A DNA stretch of 64,000 nt from Capronia americana (Eukaryota > Ascomycota > Eurotiomycetes > Chaetothyriales > Herpotrichiellaceae): assembly GCA_016110215.1 (NCBI GenBank), contig JADWQD010000005.1:1798001-1862000 (forward strand), read 5' to 3'. The notes below the pieces were generated by a model, which was not told where the DNA came from, did no database searches, and was given only the letters and a program-made list of their open reading frames with translations. Shown here in pieces: positions 40,301 to 55,246 of this stretch (position 1 is the stretch's first letter; every line of letters begins with the position of its first letter). A program made the position numbers and the translations under genes.

Positions 40301-43300
40301 ATAAGCGACTTAGTAATAGGCCCTATAAAATTAGATATTATATCTAAAGGTAATTTACTAGAAGTCTTACTCCTAAATAGAGTTATAATTTATAGTAGAG
40401 ACTTAGTGATAACGGAATTTAAACTAATTATTAATAAATTTATAATACTATTTACGGAACCTATAAAACCGGTAAATATTCTAGAATTAAAATAGCTATT
40501 AATACTAATTAAGCTAAATATAGTAGTTAAACCGGTAAAATATTATTTAGTTAATAAATAAGACTATAATATTATTAATAAAATATTTAATAAGCTTATA
40601 GATAAAGATAAAATAAATTATACTAGTAAGCTAACCCTATTTAGCTAGCTATATTTTATAGTATAGAGAATAATAGGCGGGAAACTTAAGTTAAGAGTTA
40701 TAATAGATATTAGAGGCCTAAATATAATAGCGGAACTTAACTTATACTTATTACTATTATAGTCTAATATTATAATAAAAGTCGCTAATTATAAATATAT
40801 TATAGTAATAAATATAATATTATTCTTCTACTAATAGAGAGTTAAACTAGAAGATAAATAAAAGCTTATTATTATCTTCTATAAGGGATAAGAATAGTTT
40901 AATATTATTATTATAGAATATAAGAATTCTATATAGTATATTTAAAGGTAAATAGATAATTTATTATAGAATATAAAAATATTTATAAGCGCCTATATTA
41001 ATAATATAGTTATCTTCTTAAAAACACTAAATAAATATAAGAAATATCTTTATTTAGTATTTAATTAATTTAAGTAAAAATAAATATACCTTAGCCTAAA
41101 GAAGTTATTTATAGAATACTCTTCTATTATTCTATTAGAATAAAGAGTAAATACTCTTAACTTAATAATAGATAAAGAAAAGATTAAAGCTATTTAGAAG
41201 CTTAAATTCTTAAGAATAATAGCGGAGTTAGAGTATTACCTAGGACTAATAGACTATCTAAGGTAGTATATTAAAAAGTATTCCTAGAAAGTAGAGCCGT
41301 TATAGAAGTAAAAGATAGAGCTTCTAAAAGAAGCTCTAATAACCGGATTAATATAGAAATACTATATATTAAATAAGAGGCTAATAGAGGTTATAAAAGA
41401 GGAAGTAGAAGTATTTTATTAAATATAAGATATATTTAGAGAACCTTACTTCCTAGCCTACTTTAATTTAATAAAGAATCTCTATATTAATTTAGACGCT
41501 TCTAGAGAAGGTTTTAGTATAATAACCTACTATATAAAAGATTAGAACTTAAATAATATAATACTAATCCCTTACTTTAAGATTAAGCTAATTCTCTTTC
41601 TATCTAAACTATTAATACTAGTAAAAAAGAAATATAGTATAATAGAATTAAAAATAGTATACCTTATTTAGGTAGTCTAGAGAATAAGATATATAATTAA
41701 GGCCGCCCTAAAAATAGTTATTTTTATAGACTATATAGTAAATATATAGATTACTAAGTAAACTTTATTAAAGACCTTAAATATTAATAAGCTTAATACT
41801 TAATTAGTTAAAGCTTTATAATACCTATTATAATTTAAGCTAAATCTAAGATAAAAGCTAGGAAAGTTATATCTAGTTCTAGATATATTATTAAGGTTAT
41901 CTATAGATATAAAGTAATCTATTAACTTAAAGTAAGTAGTACTTAACTTCTATAGCTATATACTTTATAGTATTATTATCGCTTTAGCGCCCGAATTATA
42001 ATAGTAAATTATCTCTAAATATAAAATAGACCCTCTTTAGTAAAAAGTCTATAAAATCCTTAAAAAAAATAGTATAATTATTAAATTTCTTATTAGTATT
42101 AAATTTATCCTTTATAATAGCCTAATCTATATTAAATAGAATTAGTAAAAACACCTCTATATTCTAAGAAGCTATAATAGCGTAATCTACTATAATATAT
42201 ATAATAAGTAAGTCTATTAAGGCTTTTAGAGAAGCTATAATAAGCTTAAAAATACTATTTATATTAGAGAACTAGTAAAGTATTTAAAGAAATATATTAA
42301 CTTATATCTAATCTATATAACTTACTAAATTAAGAGATATAAGCTATATAAATAAATAGTTCTAATTAAATTATTACTAATTCTATTTAATATAATAATA
42401 TTAGACTTTATTACTATACTACTAAAAGTTAAGAATAAAGATACTCTTCTATTTATAATAAATAAATATATAAAATATATATTACTAATTATAGAGACTA
42501 AAATAAATAATATTAAAAAGTAAAGAGTAGCGCTTATTAATAGCTTAAGAGAGTATAATTAGGGACTACTATATACTATAGTATCTAATAGAGACCTAAA
42601 ATTTATAAGTAAAATATAGAAAGAAGTATTTAACTAAATAGGAACTAAAATTCTAGTAATAATAGTATAGTACCTATAAGTAGATAGCTAGTTAGAATAT
42701 ATAAATTAAATAGTTAAAATTACTATCTATATAATAATAGCTAAAAACCCGGAAATAAACTAGAAAGTATAACTATTAATAATATAGATAATTCTAAATA
42801 ATATAAAATTAAAGATAACCGGCTTTACCTTAATAGAATTAATATATAGTTATAAAGTAAGAGATATAATACCGGATAAGATAAGCTAAATACTAGACTA
42901 GTTAAAAGACTATACTAAATTTTAGTAATAAGCCTAGAATAATATCGCCCTAGTAGATACTCTATTAAAATAGACCTATAACTTAAAGTATAAATAGCTT
43001 AATATAGAACTAGGCTAAAAGGTTTTCCTAAGACTATATTAGGGCTATATACTAATAGGAGCCGGAATAATAAAGGAATTCTAGAAATTAGGAATCTAGC
43101 GGGTTAGACTATTCCGAATATACCGGAGAATCGGGAGAAACACTTATAAGCTCGAGACTAAAGACGGGGAAGGTTAGCTACTACTTAATTAGTAAATCTA
43201 TTTAGTTATCTTAGTATAATAGCTAGAACTAGCTCCGGGCGAGACTAATAAGTAGGGGAGAGTCTAGCTAATAAACCTACCCCTAGTGAAAAATAATAAG

Positions 43301-43353
43301 TATAAGATTAAGTAAATTCTTAAGAAATATATCTAAAATAGTAACCTAGAGTA
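37309..43353 (+). pseudogene. Outer element gag-pol remnant
   Basis: Translation in the + frames, reading through stops that RIP can create from CAG, CAA and TGG codons, shows a Gln/Asn/Gly-rich gag tail (about 38.7-39.05 kb), a zinc-knuckle-like segment near 39.3 kb, an aspartic-protease-like site near 39.56 kb, reverse transcriptase with IIDIRGLN near 40.71 kb and the active site YINN at 40994-41005 (YxDD with both Asp codons changed to Asn), an RNase H segment with LYINLDASREGF near 41.48 kb, and an integrase region near 42.2-42.7 kb. It is interrupted at 43354 by the nested element. Stops occur throughout, so nothing is translated as a whole. Confidence 0.8.
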
Positions 43354-43357
43354 CTAG

Positions 43358-43687
43358 TAAATTAGGGCGCGGCTTTAGAGCCGTTAGGTAGAGGATTATA
43401 TAGCGGCGGATATTACCTCTAATTTAAGATATATAATTATATTTATAATAGATAGCACTTTAGCCTAAGTAATATATTACTTAAAGAAGGGGTCTCTTAA
43501 GATAAGAAACTTATTACTATATTACCTAGTATTATACCTATATATTAAATATAAGTAAGTCTACTAGTAATATATACTAAAGGTATAATAGTTAGCGCTA
43601 AGGCCGTAACTAATAAGAATACCTATATAATTTATATAGTTATATATAACTAATAAGAGATATAAAAACTTTATTACCCCTATTATA
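43358..43687 (-). repeat. 3' LTR of the nested element
   Basis: 330 bp; on the - strand begins TATAATAGGGGTAATAAAG, where the unmutated relative at 49304 has TGTAATAGGGGTGATGAAG. Same length as the other two copies with no indels seen. Confidence 0.93.
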
Positions 43688-46600
43688 TCCCTCTTACTAC
43701 CCGCTTACTTTATTAACGCCCTTACTTAAATAATAAAAGAAAAGTACTCTCTCTCTTATATTTCTCTTATACTAGCTTCACCCTTAGTATTCCTTACTAG
43801 TCCTTATTACCTTTTATATCTTTATAATAAAGTTATTAACTTATTAGTCTTATAATATCTTTAAATTAATAATAGTTAAAGAACTTCCTATACTAAAAGT
43901 AATTAAAGTAATTAATTATTTATTATACTTTATTATTTAGAAGATATTATAGATAATATTAACTTAGTCTTTAAAGTTTATTATAATTAAGGTAAGGGCT
44001 TCTTATAGATAATATATTTTATAGGTCTCTATATTTATAATAATAATAGTATTCTTAATTACCTAAATACTATAGCTATAGCTATTAACTTAAGGGTTTA
44101 ATTTAAGAATATATAAAATCTCTATAATATTAAAGAAGTTTTTATTTATTTATAGAGAGAATATATTAATAGTAAAGATAATATTCTTATCTTTACTAAA
44201 CTAAAAATTAATAATTATAAAGAATTATATTATAGTATTTATAATAAAGATTAACTAATATATACCTCTATCTAAAATATTATTATTAAAGATTAAAAGT
44301 TAATAAGTTAGGTCCTATTTATTACTAAAAACTTTAAAGTTAATTACCTTATCTTAAACCTTATAATTTTATATTTAGAAATAGAATAAAGCGCTTAAGA
44401 TAACCTTATATTTAATTTAGCTTTTATATTATCTTATTATAATACCTATATTAATAAAGAAATTATTAACCTAGCTAGTACTATCTACTTTAAGGAGAGT
44501 AGTCTTTAAGCTATATAAAGAGATATTATAGCTATAGTAATCTAGATAACTATAGTAAATATAGTAGCTTCCTATATTTAGTTCTATCTTCTAGTAAGAG
44601 ATTAAGTTTTAAAGCCCTACTATTAGTTCTTCACCTTTAGCTCTAAACCGTTAAATTCTATTAAGATATAGCTTAATCCTATACTAAGCTATATAGATAT
44701 ATAATACTAAATAGTTAAAAGGAAGGTTTTATATAATTAAGCTTAAGGTATTAACTATTTAGTCTACTTTAAATATATAATATCCTATAGTATTTTCTTT
44801 ATTTATAATTAGGTCCTTCTTATTAATATTAGTTTACTTAATATACTTTTTAATAAGCGACTATATAAACTTAATAAAGTTAAACAGGTTTAGTATTAGA
44901 TTTAGCCTCTTTAGTAGTTATTTCTTAGTTAGGGCGTTTAGAACTAATTTAGGTAAGAAAGAGAGGCTCGTCGGACTTATAAGATATAGTCTCTAGTTTA
45001 TAATCTATTAGCCGACTTTAATACTATAGAAGGCTTCTAAAATTCTTAGTTTCTTTATAGTTAGTTTTAGAGTACTAATAAAACTAACTACTAAGTATAT
45101 CCTCTTATTAATTCCCCTAATAGCGAATAAAGAATTTACTATTTACTACTTTTACTCTTTACTTCTAATTACTAAATATACTTTACTAGATCTAGTAAGC
45201 TAAATAATATCTCTCTTTATAATATTTATAAAGACTAATCTTATTACTAACTTACTATACTATAAATATATAGAAGTTAAGATAATAAATTATAAAGAGA
45301 ATAGTATATAAGCCTATAGAGAAGATAGTATAGAAGTCCTATTAACTAATCTTAAAGCTAAAGATATAGCTAAAGGTATATATAAAGATATAGATAAAGG
45401 TAAAGGCGAATTAATATTATTAATTTAGGGTTATTAAGAGGTAGAACACTAAGCTAGTATATATAGAACTCTAATCTTATTAATAACTTAAGTAATAAGC
45501 GGTAAAAGGTTATTTATCTCTAGTTAAGTAGCCGGTTAATTTAGTTTAATAGAACTACTTATAATTTATTATTATAGTTAAGTAAATAGAGTATAAAGTT
45601 TAATTACTATATTAGGTAGTCCTCTAGATATAATTAGATTATTATAATTAAAAGGTAAAGTACTAGTCTAATATAGTCTATAATATTTAATAAAGCTATA
45701 GTATTTAATTATTTTAGCTTATATTAAGAGTTATTAGTATTCTTTTTATTATATCTAAATATAAATATACTCTTTATAGAATATTAATTAAATATTAGCT
45801 AAAGTAATATATATATATATAGTATAGTAGCGGACTCCTTAGTTATAAATAATTTTTATAAGATAATAAATTATCTTATATAAAGTAATCTTTAGTATAT
45901 ATACTAAAGATTAATTATATTATAATAAATATTAGTAAAGCCTAATAATTTTATTAAGGAGTATAATAAAGTTACTATAGTATAGAATAAATAACTACTC
46001 TATAAACTCTATTAATATTTATATAGAAATCTTACTAAAGTCTCGCTTTAATATAATATTCTAGTTCTTATATTTAATAATAAAAGTCTTAACTTAATTT
46101 CTATAAGAGATAGGTTTAATAAGGGCCTTTAAAGCTTTTACTTATTAGCTATACTTTATAGCTTAACTTTTTCTTACTTTCTCTAAATTATAGTATCTAT
46201 AAAAATTTACTTAAATAAGATTATAGTACTTTATAAGTTTATAGACCTTCTTTATAAGAGTATTATACTAGTCTTCTATCTACTAGTATATTATTTAAAT
46301 ATTACTAAAGAAATATTTAACTTTATTTAGGATATACTAGTTAACTATAGTAATAGCTTTTTTAACTATTATTTATCTTAGCTTATTATAATAAGGAACT
46401 AATATTATAGGCTAATTATTAAGAGTACTAATATTAAAAGTACTATACTTTTATCTTTAGCTAGATAATACTATAGAATTAGGATTTAGCTTAATTACTA
46501 GAGGCTTTAGCTATAGTTAACGCTATTATCTTAATATTTTAACTATAGAATAAGTAAATTAAGCGTTAAAAGCTATATAATTAAGGCGCTAAAAAAGAAG

Positions 46601-49600
46601 ATAAGTAGTTCTAAAGATAGCGCTAAGCTATTATAATAAACCTAAAGAATAATCTAAAGTACCTTTTAAAGGTTTAAAAGGTTAAAGTTATAATAAAGAT
46701 AAAAGGCTTATTATTTAAGGTATATATAAAGGAGAGAGTAAAAGGTTAAAGTAAAAGGTTATAGAAATAGTTATATAAGAGAGTAGATATATACTATAAA
46801 TAAATAACTTTTACGCTTAAGTAAAGATATAGTAATATAAAATATTTTAGGCGCTAATAAATACTCTTATTACCTCTCTCTCTTTATTATTAAACCTCTC
46901 CTAGTTACTAGGCTAAATAAATAGTAATAGAGATCTAAGTAATTAAAGAGGTGAATTTAAGGGGTTCTAAGGTTATATATAAAGTTAACTAGTCTTCCTC
47001 TTCTTCTCTTAATTATTTAGCTTTATAGGGTCTTCTATCTTTACTATAGATAGTTATAATAGACTTTATTATTAGCTCTTATTAATATAGCGGTCCCCTA
47101 AGTATATTAAGGTCTAACTAATTAGATTAACTATATATATTATATAGTTATATATAGCTAATTAAAGATAATACTAAATTATTAGCGCCTATCTTAATCT
47201 TTTATTACTTTAAATATAATTTTCTACTTTAGCTCTAATCTTTAAGGTTTCTAGTATACTTAGCTTTCTTTATATCGCTATTAAAGCGTTTTACCTATTA
47301 TTAGTTACCCTATAATACTTTATTCCCTCCCCCCTTATTTTTCTTAATAGAGATCTATAGCTAATAGGAAGGTAGGTCTTTAAAGTATTATATCTTAGTT
47401 TAATAACTTCTTAATCTAAAGAAAAGAATTCCTATCTTAACTATACTCTAAATACTAGCCTTAACTCTAAAATTAAATAGAAAAGAAAAGAAACTAATTA
47501 ATAAATAAAGAAAATATAATCTTAGTACTTTCTCTATACTACTAATAGTAATATCTTATCTCCTCTTCCGCTTTATAATAACTAAGTATAGAGAGTAGAG
47601 TAAGGTATTCTATTCTTATTACTTTATTAATTCTTTAAGTATATTTAGTATACTATATTATCTTTATATCTTATCTATTACCGGAGAAACTACTATTTTA
47701 AAATTAAGTCCCTTATTTATAAGCTCTAAATTTATCGCCCTCTAAATAAGTCTCCTATTATACCGCGGATATAGAGGCGTTAGGACTATAAGCTCCTTAT
47801 TAGATAAGGTATTATTATTATCTCCTAGTAGGTCCTAAATACTTAGTATTATCTAAAAATCTTTAATAGATAAGTCTTCGCCTTTTAACGCGGTCTAAGA
47901 TAAGAAGTCGACTTAATATAGATAGAACCTCTTAAGTTAGCTAGCTATATAAGTACTCTATAGTTTTACTTTATTAAGTTTAACTAAAGTATAGATACTC
48001 TTCTCTTAATTTACTTCTATAATCTTAAATAGTCTAAACTAGCGGAATACTAGTTTCTTTTCTAATAATATATTTATAAATTCTATAGTATTATAGCTTA
48101 AGATAAGCTAGCCTTTCTTAAATAGTTTAGGGTATAAGCTATAGCGTCTATTAAAGTACTCTTTATTAGCTCTTTATATTCTATTTAGATAAGTAGCGGC
48201 CTTAGCGAGATCTTTAGTCCGCCTCTAGAGAGCTTAGGCTCTTATTATAACTAGGTTAGTAGTATTTATAACTTTATCCTAGTTTATAATATTCTAAGTT
48301 ATAATCTTAAGCTTAATTAGTAGAATTAGTTAATCTAAGAATTTAATCTTATATAGAGTTATACTAATACTAAATTTTATAGTTATATAGTTAGCCTAAA
48401 GAATAGTATAAAGATAATTTATTTAAGTACTAGGGCTATTAATTTAAGTTATCTTTAAGAGAGTATTTATTATATCTTTATACCTAATCTTTACTTAGCT
48501 ATTTACCTATAGATTATAGGCTAATATAATAATATACTTAATTCTATACTTTTTAACTAGTACTTTTATTTAGCCCTTATTCTTAAGCCTATTATTATAT
48601 ACTAACCTTTAAAATAGCCTATAGCGATAAATAATATCTTTCTATAAAAACTTTACTACTATAGCGCTATTAGCGCTAGTAATTCCTTATACCTTAATCT
48701 ATTTATTAAAGTTACTTTAAGCCTTAATAATATACTACTTTCTATATAATATTAATATAGATATATAGTCTATATTAATTTATTCTTAGTATATATTAAT
48801 AAATATAAAATATATCTTATTATATAGCCTTTAGCTTTCTTAAAATTAATACTTAAGGTAAGTCTTAATAAACTCTTAAATATCTTAATACTAGCCTTCT
48901 TAAAAGTATTAATCTATAACTCTTTAGTTTATTAAGTCTTATTTATAATATTTAGTCTTATTATATATAAATTTAAGAATTTATTACTTCTTAGTATTAT
49001 TATTAATAACTCTTCTACTTAGTTAATTAGTAGTTAGCTTTTAAAAGAGATATCCCCTATAAATAAAATAATTAATAGAGTTATATTATAGCTTATAAAA
49101 GTTATTATTACTTATCCTTAAAGGTCGCTACTAGTCTTAAAAATACTTTATAAGCCTTTTTAAGTTCTTAGAGTATTTATTCTTAAAGAGCTAGATTATA
49201 TATTACTTACTAGGTTCTATAGATTAGTCCCTTATCTATATAATAACTAATTATACTATTATAAAGTCCTTTTATTAAGTTATTTATTTAATTAATTAAA
49301 TACTGTAATAGGGGTGATGAAGTTTTTACATTTCTTATTAGTTGCATGTGACCGTGCAAATTGCACGGGCGTTCTCATTAGTTGCGGCCTTAGCGCCAAC
49401 TGTTGTGCCTTTGGCATATATTACCAGCAGACTTGCTTACATTCAACATGCATGCACAACACCAGGCAATACAGCAATAAGTTTCCTATCTTAAGAGACC
49501 CCTTCTTTAAGCAACATATCACTTGGGCCGAAGTGCCATCTGTTGTAAATATAGTTGTGTATCTTAGATCAGAGGCAATGCCCGCCGCCGTACAATCCTC

Positions 49601-52600
49601 TACCCAACGGCTCTGAAGCCGCGCCCCAGTTCAATACTACTATATATAAAAAGTATTTAAGCCTTAATTTAGTTATTAATATCCTCCTCCTTCTTAGCTT
49701 TCCGGATATCTTCTTTAGTCGGAGGATAGCGGGATAGAGTATTAGTAACTATATTTCGCTTTCTAGGAATATACTTTACCTTAAAGTTAAACTTATAGAT
49801 CTAGGCTAGCTATTAATTAATAATAGCGCTAAGTAAGTCTCTTAATTAATAATTAAGTTATACTACTAGAGTTATAGTATCGGTTTTAATAATAAAGTAT
49901 ATAGTATATAGTTAATATTTAAACTTCTTAAGAGCCTTTAGTAAGCTCCGCGCTTCTCTTTTTAGCGCGTTATACTCTTACTCCGCTCTTAACTAAATAC
50001 CGCTTTTATACCTTATAGCTTAATATCTTCTTATTATTAGGTTAACCTATATTAATATAGCTCCCTAACCTTTACTACTAGCGTTAATAGCTAGGATAAT
50101 TAAACTACTAAACTTACTATAATTAAGACTAATTAGAGTAAGCGGCGATACTAATACTTCTTTTAATACTTATATACTTTCTTTATAAACTTTTACCTAA
50201 ATTTAAATAATATTCTTTTAAAGTAAGTTATATAGTAGCTTAGCTATTATTATAAAATAAGGAATCTAAATATAGTAATATATATAGATTCCTAAGAAAC
50301 TATAAAGTTTTAATTAGTTTATTAATCTTAACTAAGTTTAGATCTTATAGATCTTAGTCTATTATAGATATTATCTATCTTAATTATAAATATATCTAAT
50401 AACCTTAATTCCTTTTATATAGAGCTAAAGCTTCTACCCTATAACTATAGCTTTAGTAAGCTTAAGATTAAGTAGTATATTATTTAAATTAACTAGATAT
50501 TCTATTATAAACCGCTATACTCCGGGAGATACTTCCTCTTCTTAATAGTTTATCTTTAGGCCCTTTATAGTAATATTATTTAAGAATAAATATATAGTAG
50601 TTAGTATTTACTCTTTTAGAATATAGTTAGTAATCTATATAAATTATACTATAGAGTTTATTATACCCTAGAGTAATATTATATAATAAACTAGTCTAAG
50701 TAAAGTATAAATACCTATTAGATCTCGGCTCTCTTTAGTAAGTTTAATTTAGTTATATCTAGAGAGCTAATTTAAGAGCGAGATTATTTATATTCTAGTA
50801 AACTCTTTTATAAAGTTATTAAATAAAGAAGATAAATTAATATTATAGATTATTATATAATTAATATTCTAAGTAATAATTATTAAGTAGTACTTACTAG
50901 GCTTCTTCTTCTTAATAAGGAAGAATAGGTTTTAATATAATTTATATCTAGATTTAAAGAGGTCTAAATTAATTTTATCTTTTATTAGCTTAATTATAAT
51001 AGGCTTAAGTACCTTTAAAATAGGGAAACTTTTAACTTACTATAGAGTATAAAGTACTATTTAAATTACCTATAGAGAAGTAACTTTATAATATACTTAA
51101 CTAATTTCCTTAATATTCTAAGTAAGGGCTCCTTTATAATTATATAGAATCTTAACTAGAACCTTCTTCTCTTTAGGGTTTAAATTAGGGCTAATTACTA
51201 GCTTCTCTAGGCGCTTTAATATTAAGTATTAGCCGCGAGGAAACTTTATAAGATAAGGATTAATCTATTTTAAGAATATATATAGATAATTATTAAAAGA
51301 TTCTTATACCCTCTTCTTTACTCTTAACCGCTAGTCTACTAAACTACTAGATATAGAGCCGTCTTAAAAGTCTATATTAATAAGCTTTACTTTATCTACC
51401 TTCCTCTTATATAGAGTATTAACTTAAGCTTTAAGAGGTTTTTTTATTTAATATTATTTATACTATTACTTATTTTCTAAATCTTACTATAATACTTTAT
51501 TATTTACTAACTTTAAGGATCTTATAAGTAGTTTATTATCTTTAATATTAAAAGATTAGATCTAAAAATACTAATCCTAAAGATTATTATTATTTAACTT
51601 AAAAGTATTTATAAATAATATTAAATTATTATTTTTATCTATCTTAAAGTTAATAGTAATTCTTTCTTTATTTTATTAAGCCCTTACTATAGTAAGTATA
51701 GATTTCTTTAGTTCTTTATACTTATTAAGCCTTTTAACGCGGCTATATAGATAAGCTTAACTATTATATATATTCTCTACTATTCTTTAATATTAGGAGT
51801 AGTTTAAGTAATAATCTAGATATATTTATTAATAAAGCTATTTATTAGGCTTATAATATAAATATTATTATCTTTCTCCTAAATAGAACCTTAAGTAGTC
51901 TTTTAAAATAGTTAATCTAAAATAAAGCGGTATTAAGAGTCTATAGTATTTATTATATAGATATTTATTAAGACCTTAATACTAGTAATATTTACTATAA
52001 AGTCTTTAATTATACTAATAAACTTCTCTTAATCTCTATTAAATTTAATAATATTATAAATAAACCTTACCTTTTATATATACTAAGAGATTTATAAATC
52101 TTTAACTAAATTAAGAGATATTAGGTTAATCTTAGCTCTAGTATCTAGTAATAAATCCTTATATCTACCCTTTATCTTTACTAGTAGATAGAGGTAGCTA
52201 CTATAGTATAATTAAGGATAAACCTAATAGTCTAAATATAGGTTAGTTTATATAGTATTAAGCTAGCTAGTAGAGTCTCTCTTACTATAGACTATTTAAA
52301 TTTATAATATATATACTTAATAAATTAGTTCTTATTTATCTTTATTATAGTACTAATACTTTTAAGAGAACTATTTATCTTAAACTTCTTTTATTAATAG
52401 TAAATTTTCTATATAGACTACTACTTTTTAATTTAGTAGCTAATTTATAATCTTTCTAGTAATATTTAAATCTTATAAGAGGGCCTTATAAAGCGGGATA
52501 AATCTAGGTAATTTATACTAAGGCTCCTTTTTTATCTATAGATATATAAGTACCTACTATAGATATATAGATATATCGCCTATCTTAATATCTTTAATCT

Positions 52601-55246
52601 AGTTATATAATCTATTTTCCTATATAATCTATATAGAGATATTTAGCGGCCTTTAATTAGTCGGTCGTTTAATTAAAGAAATATTATTAATAATATTATT
52701 ATAGATAACTTCTTCTTATAGGCGCTATTAGTATATTATATAATAGCGCTAGCTATTAATAATAGGCTTATATATTCCTATTCTAGAGTACTTTACTTAT
52801 ATATATCTACCTTATTATAGTATAGGTCGCTTACTAAAAGTATCCACTTAGGTATCCGGCTAAGGTATATTAACGCGAATTCCTTTTAATCTTACTAGTA
52901 CTAGAATAAAAGAATTATCTTCTAAATTATCTAAGGTATTAAAATCTAGATTTAAGTCTACTACTCTAATTAAATTTAATTAGACTAATAGCGGTTTAGG
53001 ATTAGGATCTTTTATTCTATATAGCTACCTAGATTAAATACTAGAATATTTATTAATCTCTCTAGTAATCTATTTAAGATATTTATTCCTTATTTTCTTT
53101 ATTAGAATTATTAATACTAATACTAGTTAATCTAGCCTATAGAACCTTCTAAGTATAATATAATAGTCTTACTTAAGATATAATACTTTAGTACTCTTCT
53201 AGTATACCTACTAGGAATCTTTATATATTAAGTAGTCTAGTTAGTTATAAAGAAAATAGGGTCCGCTAGTTATACTTAAGGTCAAGTTACGCCGACTTAA
53301 TTACCCCTTAGTATTATACTATAGATTTCCTAAGAAGCGCACTATATAGTCTTACTATAGTTAATTTTATAGCTAAATAGCTTTCTAAGGTACTACCTTT
53401 AGAGCTTTCACTAGTTATATTATAAATTTAAGAGTAATTACTTCTTAAGATTAAATTAGCAGCGCTATTATACTTATTAGTTAGATTAGTTCCTCTACTA
53501 GTATCTTAATAATAGTAAAAGTTAAAGGTCTATTTACTAGTAGTAAGGCCTTTATACTAGCCTTTACTATACTATCTATTTAATCCTTATAATATTTAGC
53601 CTCTTAAGCCTCCTCTCTATAGTATATAAATAGATAAGTTTTCTTTTTATATATAAGCTCTTAAAACTCCTTATTAAATACTCCTTAAGTAAATTTATTA
53701 GTTTTATTATTAATATTCTATAAGCTCTTTACTAACTTTTAATATTTATTAAAGTTTAAATTCTTTAATTTATAGTTTAATAGTTCTTTTTTTTTATAAA
53801 TTTTATTTATATATATCTATAGTAATCTAGAGAGGAAGAGATAATAGTATATATAGTTTATCTTAAACTTATTACTAATTAAATAGATTATAGCTCTATA
53901 GAACTAATAAAGATATAAATCTAAACTCTAAGATTTCTTATAATAATATCTTATAAGTACTTAAAGATAGTATATATTTATTATTTATTAAGTCTTATTA
54001 TAATCCTTATATTTCTTTAGGACTTATTCTTTAAACTACTTTTAGTCTATCTTATTATACTCTATAAGCTCCTTATAGTATTCTTTCTCTTCTTTTAATA
54101 TAAAGCGGATAGATCTCTAAATATACTCCTTACTATTTATTATTTAGTTATATCTATATAGCTCTTTAAACTCCTTAAAGAAGGAGATTATATTTATTCT
54201 ATTAAAGAATAAAAGATTATTACTTCTATTTAAGCTCTAGAGTATTTCTCTTATTAATATTATTATAAAGAGGGTAAGTATCGCTACTAACTTAGATATT
54301 ATATTTAATATCGCTAGAGATAATAATAATTATAATAATATTATCTTTCTCTATCTATTTAAAGATATTTTATCTTCTTTAATTAGTTAATTAACTAAAT
54401 AATTAAAGAAAATAAAATAAATATTTCTTCTCTAGTAAATAGTTTAGAATCTAGTTATTTTTAGGTTTTTATATATTTATATTTATATATAATATATAGA
54501 ATTATTAATAGTTAATAGTTCTAGTCTCTCTTAATTATTTATAGTTAATTTCTAGTCTTCTTATTAATATATCCTTAATAATCTTAGTTAAAGCGAATAG
54601 TTAATCTTCTTTACTAAATCTAGTTAAGATACTATAGCTAGTTATCTCTAAGATAGGGCGTCGATATAGGGCCTTCCCCCTATTCCTAAGGTTAGGAAAC
54701 TTTAGGGTTAGCGGTATTCTACCTCCTTAAGTACTAGTTATTAACCTTAAGTCTTTCTAGTTAGTTATTTAGTTATTAGTATTTACTCTATATAGTAGTA
54801 GTAAATATATATAGCTAGGACCTTTATTAAACACCCTAAGTAGCGATTTCTATAAATAGCTAATATAGTTATAATCTATACCCTATATAGCGAGATAAAC
54901 TTACTTAGCTAGTAATCTAAATAGCTCTCTATATAGCGGTTCTATATATATAGCTAGCTTCGTTTAGTTAATTAATATTTAATTAATAAATAGTTAATTA
55001 GTTAGTTCTATCGGTCCTTATTCAGTTAGTAAGTAAGTAAGCTACCCTAGTAGTTAAGCGTCCTTAGTTCAGTCTAGTTTATTAATTTATATCGTTATAA
55101 TATTATAGGTCTTCTATTATACCGCTCTAGCTATTCAATTTTATTAATTTAATTATTATTTCGTTTAGTCGCTCTATCGCTTATAAATATATCTATCTTA
55201 ATATAGTTCTTAATATTCCGATAAATATTCTTATTAGAGGCACTAA
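43688..55246 (-). pseudogene. Nested element gag-pol remnant
   Basis: On the - strand, reverse transcriptase can be read around 51.0-50.5 kb, with PQGVINS-like residues near 50.68 kb and the active site FLNN at 50575-50586 (FLDD with both Asp changed to Asn), followed by IKGPK. This form of the palm motif is typical of a gypsy-like group common in fungi. RNase H and integrase should follow towards lower coordinates and gag should lie towards 55 kb; they are too mutated for me to delimit. Stops are dense in every frame. A solo LTR interrupts it at 49304-49633. Confidence 0.7.
49304..49633 (+). mobile_element. Un-RIPped solo LTR of the nested element's family
   Basis: 330 bp, TG..CA ends, 4-bp duplication ATAC (49300-49303 and 49634-49637). 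Unlike its surroundings it is full of CpA and TpG. It is collinear, without indels, with the LTRs at 43358 and 55247 read on the - strand, and nearly all differences are C-to-T or G-to-A in those LTRs. It therefore preserves the pre-RIP sequence. It includes an inverted repeat CCGTGCAA-A-TTGCACGG (49352-49368). The 100-codon frame across it is not a gene. Confidence 0.93.

Noticed and set aside
49314..49616. 100-codon ORF as a real gene in the AT-rich block
   Set aside because: It lies wholly within the solo LTR; it is open only because that LTR escaped RIP.
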